28,561 bases of DNA, taken from CAZKTO01 sp964555685 (GTDB lineage Bacteria; Chloroflexota; Dehalococcoidia; SHYB01). Below, piece after piece: positions 16,385-23,423 of the stretch. The translations under genes were made by a program, and so were the position numbers. Under the pieces are notes generated by a model. It was not told where the DNA came from and made no database searches. It was given only the letters and a program-made list of their open reading frames with translations. The DNA lies in contig CAZKTO010000035.1 of assembly GCA_964555685.1 (NCBI GenBank), positions 1 through 28,561 of the forward strand, in the 5' to 3' direction. Position 1 is the stretch's first letter. Every line of letters starts with the position of its first letter.

Positions 16385-16882
16385 TTACGCCGGGCGGCCC
16401 TGGTGCTCCGCCGTCCGCTTCACGTTTGCCAGCGTCCGCTCCATGCCTTTTCCGATGCGCCGCCCGCGCATCAGATAGTACGGCCCGTTCATCAGCAGGT
16501 TGCCCAGCAGTCCGGCATCCACCTCCACCTCGTGGGACACCCGCGTGCCGCTGCCCTCGGGGCTCAGCCGGAACCACCACTGGATGCGCCGGGGCTTTGG
16601 CGGCGTCGGCGGCATGGACGTCCAGGAGAACACCTTGGGCGCTTCAAACGCGACCACCTCGGACGAGGCGGTGAATTTCGAGCGGCCAGGCCCCATGGGG
16701 ATGTCCTCATCGGCCTCGAACCGCGTGCCCGCGCGCACCGGCCCCTCGGTGAGCTTGCGTATGCGCATCACCTCGCCGCTGCCTGCCAGCTCATGGTGCC
16801 GCTCAATATCGCTGACGATTCGGAATATGACGTCCGGTGCGGCGTTGACGATCATTTGCCTGCGCGCGCTGAACATCAGCAT
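16385..16882 (-). CDS. SRPBCC / polyketide cyclase-like protein
   Basis: A 165-residue START-like protein with a beta-alpha-beta(6)-alpha layout: an N-terminal strand (RRQMIVNAAPDVIFRIVSDIERH, in parts), ligand-cavity strands around FEADEDIP and KVFSWTS, then a long C-terminal helix from LLGNLLMNGPYYLM to the end. Such proteins bind hydrophobic ligands; few are enzymes. ATG 16882 was preferred over the GTG six bases upstream because GGAGG then has a spacing of nine bases. It is a single gene facing the LLM gene. No ligand can be inferred. Confidence 0.85.
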   Translation of the reverse strand: MLMFSARRQMIVNAAPDVIFRIVSDIERHHELAGSGEVMRIRKLTEGPVRAGTRFEADEDIPMGPGRSKFTASSEVVAFEAPKVFSWTSMPPTPPKPRRIQWWFRLSPEGSGTRVSHEVEVDAGLLGNLLMNGPYYLMRGRRIGKGMERTLANVKRTAEHQGRPA

Positions 16883-16888
16883 AGCCAC

Positions 16889-17125
16889 TTGCCTCCTGCA
16901 TACGACGCCGCGACGTGGCCGAGGTGCGCTCTCGCGGACTCGCGGACGCAGCGTGCTGCGTTCTCCGGCTGCCCTCGCCGAGAACCAAGCCCATGGAAGT
17001 CATTCGGCCCAGGTGAGATCCTCGCGCTCGGCGGGGCGAGAGATTGCTCACCCCAACTGCGGCGGGGTTCGGAGTGACGCAACGGGCTCGGCATGTCTCT
17101 GGAGCATTTCAACAAGGCTGAATCA
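16889..17125. other. Intergenic region with degenerate REP-like hairpin
   Basis: About 240 bp without a credible gene. Around 17020-17085 it has GC-rich inverted segments (for example ACCCC 17050-17054 with GGGGT 17064-17068) next to GGAGTGACGC. Read on the minus strand this echoes the layout of the REP-like unit at 8904-8935. It may be a decayed copy and may terminate the CitE-like operon. Confidence 0.35.
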
Positions 17126-17128
17126 GCT

Positions 17129-18019
17129 CTAGCGTTTGGCGGGCGTGCGCCGCTCGTCGGCTTCCGCGGCGGTGCGCAGGAGCTTCTGGGCCCGCAGGGC
17201 GATGGCCGTGTCCACCATCTTCCCGCTCATGGCCAGCGTCCCTTCGCCCTCGCCCTCGGCCCGCTCGAAGGCCTTGACGATCTGCTGCGCCTGGCGGATC
17301 TCCTCGGCCGAGGGGGCGAAGTAGCGGTGGATGGGCTCGATCTGGCTGGGGTGGATGGCGAACTTGCCCTTGAAGCCGAGCTGGACGGCCAGGCGGGTGT
17401 CCCGCTCCAGGCCGGCCAGATCGTCGATGGCCACGAAGGGGGCATCGATGGCGAGCCGGTGGGCGGCCCGGGCGGCGATGGCCACGTGATTGCGGGCGTA
17501 GAGGACCTCGGTGCCCTCGGCGCTGCGGGAGACGCCCATGTCGGCGGTGAAATCCTCGGCGCCGAAGGCGATGGCCACGACGCGCGTCGAGGCGGTGGCG
17601 ATCTCGAAGGCGCGGATGACGCCCAGGGCGCTCTCGATGAACGGGATGATGCGGACCTGTCCGAAGGGGAGCTGCTTGCCGTGCTCGAGGTTGGTGATGG
17701 TCTCGTCCAGGCGGCGGACGTCGTCGCCGGACTCGATCTTGGGCAGGGTGACGCCAGCCAGGTGTCTGGAGATGACGGCATTGAGGTCGTCCAGGAAGTA
17801 GGGGGAGTCGATGGCGTTGACGCGGACGAAGACCCGCTGGCCGCTGGCGGCCAGGGCCGGCAGGGCCTCGCGGACCATGTGGCGGGCCCGCTCCTTCTCC
17901 GGCTCTGGGACGCCGCTCTCCAGGTCTGGCACCAGGGCATCGGCGGCCAGGGTCTGCGCGCGCTCCAGGAAGCGCGGGCGGTTGCCGGGGACGAAGAGGA
18001 GGGAACGCAGGGGCTCCAC
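17129..18019 (-). CDS. HpcH/HpaI aldolase / CitE-like CoA-ester lyase (copy 2)
   Basis: A 296-residue TIM-barrel protein of the citrate lyase beta-like family (malyl-CoA, beta-methylmalyl-CoA or citramalyl-CoA lyases and relatives). Family motifs: RSLLFVPGNRP (5-15), ALVPDLESGVP (28-38), VFVRVNAIDSPYF, LPKIES, the metal/acid motif IIPFIESALGV, AFGAEDFTADMG and the C-terminal GFKGKFAIHPSQI. It is the second gene of a pair, starting 25 bp after the paralogue at 18045-18932. In this family Mg2+ and a CoA thioester bind between the IPFIES and GAEDF loops, and these are intact, so activity is plausible. No CoA transferase or citrate lyase alpha/gamma genes are adjacent, arguing against citrate fermentation. 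Substrate unknown. Confidence 0.9.
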   Translation of the reverse strand: MEPLRSLLFVPGNRPRFLERAQTLAADALVPDLESGVPEPEKERARHMVREALPALAASGQRVFVRVNAIDSPYFLDDLNAVISRHLAGVTLPKIESGDDVRRLDETITNLEHGKQLPFGQVRIIPFIESALGVIRAFEIATASTRVVAIAFGAEDFTADMGVSRSAEGTEVLYARNHVAIAARAAHRLAIDAPFVAIDDLAGLERDTRLAVQLGFKGKFAIHPSQIEPIHRYFAPSAEEIRQAQQIVKAFERAEGEGEGTLAMSGKMVDTAIALRAQKLLRTAAEADERRTPAKR

Positions 18020-18044
18020 AGTCCACCTCCGGACGGGGGACGGC

Positions 18045-18932
18045 CTATCGCTTGACGGCGGAGCGGCGCTCCATGGCCTCGGCCAGCTCCAGCACCTTCA
18101 AGGCCCGCTTCCAGATGGGCGTGTCGACCATCTTGCCGTCCAGGGCGACGGCGGCGGTGCCGCGGGCCTTGGCCTCTTCGAAGGCCTGGACGATGCGCCG
18201 GGCGTGCTCGACCTCCGATTGAGAGGGGCTGAAGACCTCGTTGACGGGGCCGATCTGGTTGGGGTGGATGACGAACTTGCCCTTGTAGCCCACGGCCTTG
18301 GCGCGGCGGGCGTCGATGACCAGGTTCTCGATATCGTTGAAGTCGGGGTCCGGGGTGTCGTAGGCGACGATCTCGGCGGCGCGGGCGGCGACGGCGGTGA
18401 CGGCGCGGGAGGCGGCGATCTCCTCGGAGCCCTTGGTGCGGGCGATGCCCATGTCGGCCGTGTAGTCCTCGGCACCGAAGGCGAGGCCGATGAGGCGCGG
18501 CGTGGCGGTCGCGATCTCGCGGACGCTGGCGACGCCCTTGGCCGTCTCGATCCAGGGGATGATCTTGGTGTGCCCCTCGGGAAGGCCCCGCTCGCGCTCC
18601 AGGACCGTCAGGAGGGCGGCCAGCTCTTTCGCCATCTGGGCCGACTCCATCTTGCCGATGCTGATGCCATCGATGTCCTTGGAGACGACGGCCTTGAGGT
18701 CTTCCCAGGTCCAGGCGGTCTGCATGCCGTTGACGCGGACGAAGATGGGCTTGCCGTGGGTGCGGAGCTTGGGCAGGAACTCGGCGACGATGGCGCGGGC
18801 GTTGGCCTTCTCCTGAGGAGGCACGGAGTCCTCGATGTCCGGCACGAGGGCGTCGGCGGGCAGCGTGGCGCCCTTCTCGAGCATCTTGGGGTTGTTGCCG
18901 GGGATGAACAGCAGCGAGCGGAACAGGTCCAA
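18045..18932 (-). CDS. HpcH/HpaI aldolase / CitE-like CoA-ester lyase (copy 1)
   Basis: A 295-residue paralogue of the next gene, with RSLLFIPGNNP, ALVPDIEDSVP, IFVRVNGM, IGKMES, IIPWIETAKGV, AFGAEDYTADMG and GYKGKFVIHPNQI. The start is taken as TTG 18932 because GGAGG lies five bases upstream, the protein then aligns with its paralogue from the first residue, and a perfect extended -10 at 18978-18986 lies only about 45 bp away. An ATG at 18989 is upstream of that promoter and would add 19 unlikely residues. The copies differ clearly in sequence, suggesting old duplication and distinct substrates or a hetero-oligomer. The likely role is reversible cleavage of a 3-hydroxyacyl-CoA to acetyl- or propionyl-CoA and glyoxylate; this is family-level inference. 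Confidence 0.88.
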   Translation of the reverse strand: MDLFRSLLFIPGNNPKMLEKGATLPADALVPDIEDSVPPQEKANARAIVAEFLPKLRTHGKPIFVRVNGMQTAWTWEDLKAVVSKDIDGISIGKMESAQMAKELAALLTVLERERGLPEGHTKIIPWIETAKGVASVREIATATPRLIGLAFGAEDYTADMGIARTKGSEEIAASRAVTAVAARAAEIVAYDTPDPDFNDIENLVIDARRAKAVGYKGKFVIHPNQIGPVNEVFSPSQSEVEHARRIVQAFEEAKARGTAAVALDGKMVDTPIWKRALKVLELAEAMERRSAVKR

Positions 18933-18977
18933 TGAGGCCTCCAGGCGGTCCCGAACGGGAGGTGCGTGAGCGCGGGT

Positions 18978-18986
18978 ATTATAGCA
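18978..18986 (-). promoter_or_regulatory. Extended -10 promoter for the CitE-like pair
   Basis: The minus strand reads TGCTATAAT: a perfect TATAAT with the TGn extension. The -35 position (CCAATC) is poor, as usual for extended -10 promoters. The inferred start is near 18971, leaving a leader of about 39 nt before the TTG start. Confidence 0.7.
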
Positions 18987-19138
18987 CACCCGTTGGGACG
19001 GATTGGGGCGGGATCACCGCCTTGGTCGTCAGCTAGCCGCGTTCACGGGATGTTGACGCCTGGAGGGCGCTGCTTCACGCCCGCTTAACGCCGCAGGGCT
19101 AGCCTGAGCCCGGACAGCGTGACCCGTGGCGAGGGACC

Positions 19139-20245
19139 ATGGTCTCTATCGCGAGAAGAAACTTGTTCGGCGAGCCGACCCGTCTGGCGATCACCATCGG
19201 CGGCGTGGCGCTCTCGATCATGCTCATCATCGTCCTGTGGAGCCTGTACCAAGGGTGGAGCACCAAGATTTACGCCTACATAGACTCGGTGGACGCGGAC
19301 ATCTGGGTCGGTCAAGAGGGGGCCATCGACATGTCCCACAGCATCTCCCTGGTTCCCGGGAACACCCGGGCGACGCTCCAGGGTCTGCCGGGCGTTCAGC
19401 GCGTCCAGCCACTGATCGGCTGGCGGCTCGGGTTCACCTTGGGCTCGAAAGAGATCCAGACGTTCCTCATCGGCTTCGACCAGGTCACGGGGGTCGGCGG
19501 GCCGGCCCAAATCGTTTCGGGCCGGGGAGTCGCGGGCCGGGGAGAGATCGTCGTGGACCGGGTCTTCGCGCGGAACAACGGCCTCAAGGTGGGGAGCACG
19601 CTGACGATGCTGGGCCACCCCTTGCGCGTGGTGGGCATCACCTCGGATACGAACCTGGTCATCTACCAGTACAGCTTCGTTCACCTGGCGGACGCTCAGG
19701 CCATTGTGCGGTCTCCAGATTTCGTGAACTATTACTTGGTCGACGTGGCCCCAGAAGCGGACACCGGAGCGGTCCAGGCGGCCATCGATGCACTACCGGG
19801 AATCCAGGCGGTCTCCAAGGCTGAATATCGCGAGATGAGCCGCCGGGTCATCTCCACCACGTTCTTGCCCATCATCGTCGTGCTCGTCGCCGTCGGGGTC
19901 ATCGTCGGTGTCGCGGTCATTGGGCTGACCATCTACACCGGGACCGTCGAGAAGTCCCGGGAGTACGGAGTGCTGAAGGCCATCGGGGCATCCAATTGGC
20001 GTCTGTACGCCATCGTGCTGGAGCAAGCGGTGCTCGTGGGCATCGTGGGCTACGCAGTAGGCGTGGGACTGTCCTTCGTCGCCATCGCTGGAGTGGAACG
20101 GGCCGTGCCCGCGTTCATAACGGTGGTGCGGCCCATGGACCTTGTCACCGTGTTGGGCGTGGCGGTGGCGATGGCGACGGCCGCATCGTACGTGCCGGTG
20201 CGCCGCCTGGTGCGGATCGATCCGGCGATAGCGTTCAAGCAGTGA
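19139..20245 (+). CDS. ABC transporter permease, FtsX/MacB type
   Basis: A 368-residue membrane protein. Topology matches the MacB/FtsX/LolC permeases: one membrane helix near 16-38, a large extracytoplasmic domain (about 45-235), then three helices near 243-268, 288-313 and 332-352. The segment EKSREYGVLKAIGAS, just after the second helix, is the coupling-helix signature of the family. Such permeases act by mechanotransmission on lipids, lipoproteins, peptides or partner proteins rather than by a classical channel. ATG 19139 follows GAGGGA closely. The ATPase gene starts nine bases after the stop, so the two form one transporter; no periplasmic adaptor (MacA-like) is adjacent. The substrate is unknown, and the YHS domain on the ATPase hints at a metal link. 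Confidence 0.92.
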   Translation: MVSIARRNLFGEPTRLAITIGGVALSIMLIIVLWSLYQGWSTKIYAYIDSVDADIWVGQEGAIDMSHSISLVPGNTRATLQGLPGVQRVQPLIGWRLGFTLGSKEIQTFLIGFDQVTGVGGPAQIVSGRGVAGRGEIVVDRVFARNNGLKVGSTLTMLGHPLRVVGITSDTNLVIYQYSFVHLADAQAIVRSPDFVNYYLVDVAPEADTGAVQAAIDALPGIQAVSKAEYREMSRRVISTTFLPIIVVLVAVGVIVGVAVIGLTIYTGTVEKSREYGVLKAIGASNWRLYAIVLEQAVLVGIVGYAVGVGLSFVAIAGVERAVPAFITVVRPMDLVTVLGVAVAMATAASYVPVRRLVRIDPAIAFKQ

Positions 20246-20253
20246 GGGCGAGG

Positions 20254-21126
20254 ATGACCGAGACGGACTATCACGGTCCCGTGTTGGTCATGCGGGGCGT
20301 GACCAAGGTCTTCGAGCGCGGGCCCGCCGTGGTAACAGCCGTCGCCGGCGTAGACCTCGACGTGGCTCAGGGAGAGGTGCTGCTCATCATGGGCCCCTCG
20401 GGCGGCGGCAAGACTACGCTGCTGACCATCGCAGGCGGCCTTCTGCGGCCGACGTCTGGAAGCGTGAGCGTTATGGGGACGGAGCTCGCCGGGCTCTCGG
20501 ACCGCGCCATGTCGGGCCTGCGGCTCCGGACCGTCGGGTTCATTTTCCAGTCGTTCAACCTCCTGAGCAACCTCACGGCCCTCGAGAACGTCCAGGTGGT
20601 GCTGGACCTGGCCAAGCCCGGCTGGCGAGGCAACCGAAACCGGGCCCGGGCGCTCCTTGAGGCGCTGGTCCTGGATCACCGCGCCCAGCACCGGCCCGCC
20701 GATCTTTCAGGCGGCGAGCAGCAGCGGGTGGCCATCGCGAGGGCGCTGGCCAATGACCCGGCGCTGGTCCTTGCGGATGAGCCGACGGCGAGCCTGGACT
20801 CCCGGCGCGGCCACGAGGTGATGACCATGCTGCGGGAGATCGCCAAATCGCAGGGGCGGACCGTGGTCATCGTCAGCAACGATCACCGGATCCGGGACGT
20901 GGCCGATCGTGTGCTGTGGCTGGAAGACGGTCGGCTCCGGGCGGTCCGCACCGTCCACGACCCTGTGTGCGGCATGGCGTTGGACGAGGCAACGGCGCCC
21001 ATTGCGCTGAGGCGGAACGGCACGACGTACTTCTTCTGCGGGCCGGTTTGCCGGGACGGGTTCCAGGGGCGGACGGCCCCCTTGGCCGGGACTGCTTTGC
21101 CAGCACCAGGGCAACGCGAGAGTTAG
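20254..21126 (+). CDS. ABC transporter ATPase fused to a YHS metal-binding domain
   Basis: A 290-residue protein. Residues 1-230 form a LolD/MacB/DevA-class ATPase: Walker A GPSGGGKT (47-54), Q-loop FQSFN (98-102), signature LSGGEQQR (151-158) and Walker B LVLADEPT (171-178). The switch histidine is unusual: the segment reads VIVSND, so N209 occupies the place usually held by His, with H211 two residues later. Residues 235-275 form a YHS/TRASH-type domain, HDPVCGMALD then YFFCGPVC, with C239, C262 and C266 as likely metal ligands. YHS domains occur in copper ATPases and heavy-metal proteins. The start is ATG 20254 with GAGGGCGAGG upstream. It pairs with the permease just before it. Metal sensing or gating is inferred, not shown. 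Confidence 0.9.
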   Translation: MTETDYHGPVLVMRGVTKVFERGPAVVTAVAGVDLDVAQGEVLLIMGPSGGGKTTLLTIAGGLLRPTSGSVSVMGTELAGLSDRAMSGLRLRTVGFIFQSFNLLSNLTALENVQVVLDLAKPGWRGNRNRARALLEALVLDHRAQHRPADLSGGEQQRVAIARALANDPALVLADEPTASLDSRRGHEVMTMLREIAKSQGRTVVIVSNDHRIRDVADRVLWLEDGRLRAVRTVHDPVCGMALDEATAPIALRRNGTTYFFCGPVCRDGFQGRTAPLAGTALPAPGQRES

Positions 21127-21149
21127 CCCCCCTCGCGCCCAGCGGGGCC

Positions 21150-21230
21150 CTATGGGGACAGGTGGGTTTTGGGTCGCCCCGCTGCCTTGGCCTTGAAGTG
21201 GGGGATGACGTGCTTGCCGAAGAGTTCGAT
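21150..21230 (-). pseudogene. Remnant of an LLM oxidoreductase 3' end
   Basis: On the minus strand the codons from 21230 read IELFGKHVIPHFKAK, then further residues to TAG at 21150-21152. This matches the C-terminus of the intact LLM protein (IQLFGKHVIPHFKAK, nucleotides 16258-16302), with most third positions also shared. No other part of an LLM gene is present. The fragment starts immediately after, and in frame with, the DUF1232 stop codon. It looks like the stump left when an LLM paralogue was lost or replaced. Confidence 0.75.
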
Positions 21231-21530
21231 TCAGGGATTCTTTGACTCGCTCTGCCAGCTCCGCATGTGCTCGGCGACGACTTGGGGCGGGCAAAGCCGG
21301 AGGAACAGAGCGAGGCCAAGCCCAACGATGAGCAGATCGTCCAGTTGGCCAAGGACGGGGATGAAGTCGGGCACAATATCGAACGGCGTGAGGACGTACA
21401 GCAAGAGCAGCGGGAGGACGAGCTTGGCGGCAAGAGGGACCCGGCGGTCACGGAACAATCGCCAGGGCACCACCGCCTTGCCCTTGAGCGGGAGGGCAAA
21501 GTATTGCTTGAACAGGCTAGGCGATTTCAC
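21231..21530 (-). CDS. DUF1232 small membrane protein
   Basis: A 99-residue protein with the DUF1232 core, residues about 30-75: DRRVPLAAKLVL, a hydrophobic helix, then the hallmark TPFDIVPDFIPVLGQLDDL. A second hydrophobic stretch (LLIVGLGLALFLRL) follows. Such proteins are small and membrane-associated, with no settled function. The GTG start at 21530 follows GGAG by four bases and gives a typical N-terminus (VKSPSLFKQYF); the open frame continues upstream into the SnoaL-like gene in another frame, which is clearly spurious. The gene lies 22 bp after the SnoaL-like gene and may be co-transcribed. The stop is directly followed in frame by the LLM remnant. Confidence 0.82.
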   Translation of the reverse strand: MKSPSLFKQYFALPLKGKAVVPWRLFRDRRVPLAAKLVLPLLLLYVLTPFDIVPDFIPVLGQLDDLLIVGLGLALFLRLCPPQVVAEHMRSWQSESKNP

Positions 21531-21552
21531 TGGGCTCCGCGCCGGGCAGCCG

Positions 21553-22041
21553 CTAGGTCCCCATCTCGCGCATGCCGGACTGGAAGACCTGGTGGGCGCC
21601 AGGGTCGCCCAACTTCGTAGTCTTGCGGTGGGCGATCTGCCAGCGGCCGTCTCGGCGGACCATGCGCCAGCGGTTGAAGGAGAGGCGGAAGAGCTGGTAG
21701 TCGTCCCCGATGCGCCGGTAGATGCGGGAGTAGCCGATGGCGACGGCGGTATCGCCCGCGACTTTGACGAAGGCGGGCCCGATGGTGTGGGCGCAGTTGG
21801 GCAGGAGCGACTGGTGTCCCGCACCCTTGACCATGGCGCGAATTCCCTTGCGGCCGGGCATGTCGGCGCGGTCGTCCACGTCGTACATGGTGTCTTCCGT
21901 GTAGAGGGCGGCGGTGCGCTCGGCGTCGCCGGTGTCGACAGCGGGGCCGTAGGCGACGATGACGCGGTGGATCTCCAGCTCGTCCTCGAGCTGTTTGACG
22001 CGCTTCTCTAGCTCCGCCAGCCGTGACTCGACATTCGCCAT
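21553..22041 (-). CDS. SnoaL-like / NTF2-fold protein
   Basis: A 162-residue protein with a short N-terminal coiled coil (ESRLAELEKRVKQLEDELE, about 5-23) followed by a SnoaL/NTF2-like domain. Signs are IVAYGPAVDTGDAERTAALY, YTEDTMYDV, GRKGI, the SLLPNCAHTIGP strand and WRMVRRDGRWQIAHR. This cone-shaped fold is found in ring hydroxylase small subunits, dehydratases and isomerases, and in many proteins of unknown role; the coiled-coil form is common in Actinobacteria and Chloroflexota. A strong GGAAGGAG precedes the ATG at 22041. It is first in a two-gene minus-strand unit with the DUF1232 gene. Confidence 0.85.
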   Translation of the reverse strand: MANVESRLAELEKRVKQLEDELEIHRVIVAYGPAVDTGDAERTAALYTEDTMYDVDDRADMPGRKGIRAMVKGAGHQSLLPNCAHTIGPAFVKVAGDTAVAIGYSRIYRRIGDDYQLFRLSFNRWRMVRRDGRWQIAHRKTTKLGDPGAHQVFQSGMREMGT

Positions 22042-22079
22042 GGCGCGGCTCCTTCCGTTACAGAGTGGGGGCAGTATAC

Positions 22080-22430
22080 ACCGGGCTTACCCACCGAGGA
22101 AACCACGTTCCATTCACGGATATGGCCAGCTTCTAATGTCGGGGCCTTGCCCAAAGAGTGGTGTCGCCAAGCCCGGACCCTCACACCTCCTCTCCCCTGG
22201 CGGGAGAGAGCCTGCCCTGTTCTTAGCCGAAGCCCTGAGCGGAGCGACAGGGGAAGTCGAAGGGACAAGAGGAGAGGGGGAATTGGCCACCCTCTCCCCA
22301 ACCCTCTCCCGTCGAGGGAGAGGGAGTTTTGAGGCAAAGCCCCGTGACGGGGAGGGGTGGACGGTAGCGCGCACCCCCATCCTCGCCTTCCCCCATCGAG
22401 GGGGAAGGATATAGAATGGGCGTAGCCCTT
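22080..22430. repeat. GC-rich hairpin repeat cluster, copy B
   Basis: No gene lies here. The core, 22180-22415, is a patchwork of C/T-rich and G/A-rich arms that form hairpins: CTCTCCC-GTCGA-GGGAGAG at about 22304-22322 and CCTTCCCCC-ATCGA-GGGGGAAGG at 22385-22407. The stretch 22323-22365 (AGTTTTGAGGCAAAGCCCCG onward) matches 1499-1540, and 22373-22408 matches 1464-1500, but the two modules are in the opposite order. It separates the SnoaL-like gene from the tRNA. Open frames in it are repeat-derived. Confidence 0.7.
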
Positions 22431-22454
22431 CTGTTGAGGGAAGGTGAGCGCCCT

Positions 22455-22529
22455 GGGCCCGTAGCTCAATGGCAGAGCAGCCGGCTCATAACCGGTCGGT
22501 CGTAGGTTCGATCCCTGCCGGGCCCACCA
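22455..22529 (+). tRNA. tRNA with anticodon CAT (elongator Met, or Ile2)
   Basis: A 75-nt cloverleaf with encoded CCA. Acceptor stem GGGCCCG pairs with CGGGCCC, followed by A-CCA. D-arm GCTC/GAGC; anticodon stem GCCGG/CCGGT with loop CTCATAA, anticodon CAT at 22487-22489; T-arm GTAGG/CCTGC with loop TTCGATC. The G1-C72 pair and the lack of three consecutive G-C pairs at the base of the anticodon loop exclude the initiator tRNA. Elongator tRNA-Met is favoured; tRNA-Ile2, whose C34 becomes lysidine, cannot be ruled out. Confidence 0.93.
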
Positions 22530-22884
22530 GGCCACCCGCGCCCCACCCTGTGCTCGAGCGGGGCCTGTTGTTCTTCCCGGCCTGCGTCCGCGGACCACCG
22601 CAAGGAGTCGCGCCCGCCTTTGCCCGCCGGCGGCGCCAGCCCCTCCAGCGCCCCGACGAGTCGGGGCTCTCCTGACGGCGTCTCGCCCACCCGTTCCTCG
22701 CTGTTCCCCTGGCGGTGCCTTCCCACCCCTTGACCGGAGCCTGGATGCGCTTCGCCGCTCCAGCCTGGTGAAGCTCGCCTCCTGTAGGACTTGACTTTCG
22801 CCGTTTCGGTTTGCATACCGTGGGGTCTGCGAGGAGCCTTGTACCCTAACCAAAACATGCGCAGAAATTGGCCGTCGTGACCCC
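22530..22884. other. Intergenic region between tRNA and mraZ promoter, no recognised gene
   Basis: Holds a hairpin GCCCCGAC-GA-GTCGGGGC at 22650-22667, the palindrome GTCCGCGGAC near 22588-22597, and a TTGACT at about 22791 that may be part of another promoter. Its 3' third becomes AT-richer toward mraZ. No protein-like ORF was found. Neither strand shows the conserved cores of RNase P RNA, tmRNA or SRP RNA by eye. Confidence 0.5.
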
Positions 22885-22911
22885 TTGACAATAGGAGCAA
22901 CTAGGTATAAG
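22885..22911 (+). promoter_or_regulatory. Probable mraZ-cluster promoter
   Basis: A perfect TTGACA at 22885-22890 with TATAAG at 22906-22911. The 15-bp spacing is shorter than ideal, so the exact -10 is uncertain. It lies in an AT-rich island about 65 bp before the mraZ start, as expected for the division-cluster promoter. Confidence 0.55.
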
Positions 22912-22916
22912 CTCTC

Positions 22917-22958
22917 GCCTAAATCGTGTTTCAAACATATATTTAGGTAAGTTTAGGC
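22917..22958 (+). promoter_or_regulatory. Candidate MraZ operator: three TTTAGG boxes
   Basis: TTTAGG occurs at 22942-22947 and 22952-22957, exactly 10 bp apart, and in inverted form (CCTAAA) at 22918-22923. MraZ in other bacteria represses its own operon by binding short boxes repeated at 10-bp steps near the promoter. The box sequence differs from the E. coli TGGGA, so this is inference from spacing and position. Confidence 0.45.
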
Positions 22959-22975
22959 ACCACAAGGAAAAACGC

Positions 22976-23422
22976 GTGCTCCTCGGTTTCTACACGGGCA
23001 GGGTCGACAACCAGGGACGAGTCGTGGTCCCGCAGCGGTTCCGGGAGCCGCTGGAGTTGGGACTGGTGCTGGCGCGCGGCCTGGACGGCTGTATCGACGC
23101 CTACCCGCCCGAGGAGTGGGCCAGGGTCTCGGAGCAGGTGAAGCAGTTCTCGCGCTACAACCGCGACGCGCGGCTGGCGCGGCGGCTGACCTTCGGCGGC
23201 GCGGCCAAGGCGGTGATGGACCGGCAGGGGCGCGTGCCGGTGCCGGCGTGGCTCCGCCAGCACGCCGGTATCGCCGAAGAGGTGGTGATCATCGGCCAGG
23301 ACACCTATGTGGAGGTCTGGTCGCCGGAGCGGTGGGCCGCCCAGGAGGCCCAGGGCGCCGAGCTGGCCGAGGTCGCCGAGCGGCTGGAATCGGTGGAGCG
23401 CCCCACCGCCGATAAGGAGTAG
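22976..23422 (+). CDS. mraZ: Transcriptional regulator / division-cluster protein MraZ
   Basis: A 148-residue protein with two SpoVT-AbrB-like MraZ repeats, each with the DxxGR motif: DNQGRVVVP (11-19) and DRQGRVPVP (82-90). MraZ forms ring-shaped oligomers and autoregulates the dcw operon. The GTG start at 22976 has AAGGA eight bases upstream and yields the expected N-terminus MLLGFYTGRVD. The family C-terminal WSPERWAAQEA helix is present. The gene is first in a tight run with rsmH (one base between the stop and the next ATG). Upstream TTTAGG boxes may be its own operator. Confidence 0.95.
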   Translation: MLLGFYTGRVDNQGRVVVPQRFREPLELGLVLARGLDGCIDAYPPEEWARVSEQVKQFSRYNRDARLARRLTFGGAAKAVMDRQGRVPVPAWLRQHAGIAEEVVIIGQDTYVEVWSPERWAAQEAQGAELAEVAERLESVERPTADKE

Positions 23423-23423
23423 C

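Noticed and set aside
22455..22529. Initiator tRNA-fMet
   Set aside because: Position 1-72 is a G-C pair and the anticodon stem lacks the three consecutive G-C pairs of initiators.
22466..22900. Minus-strand ORF over the tRNA and spacer
   Set aside because: Runs across the tRNA in antisense and reads ...GRDRTYDRPVMSRLLCH, a typical translation of a tRNA gene. Considered as a possible group II intron fragment because of phrases such as VGETPSGEP, but no reverse transcriptase, domain V or intron boundary was seen.
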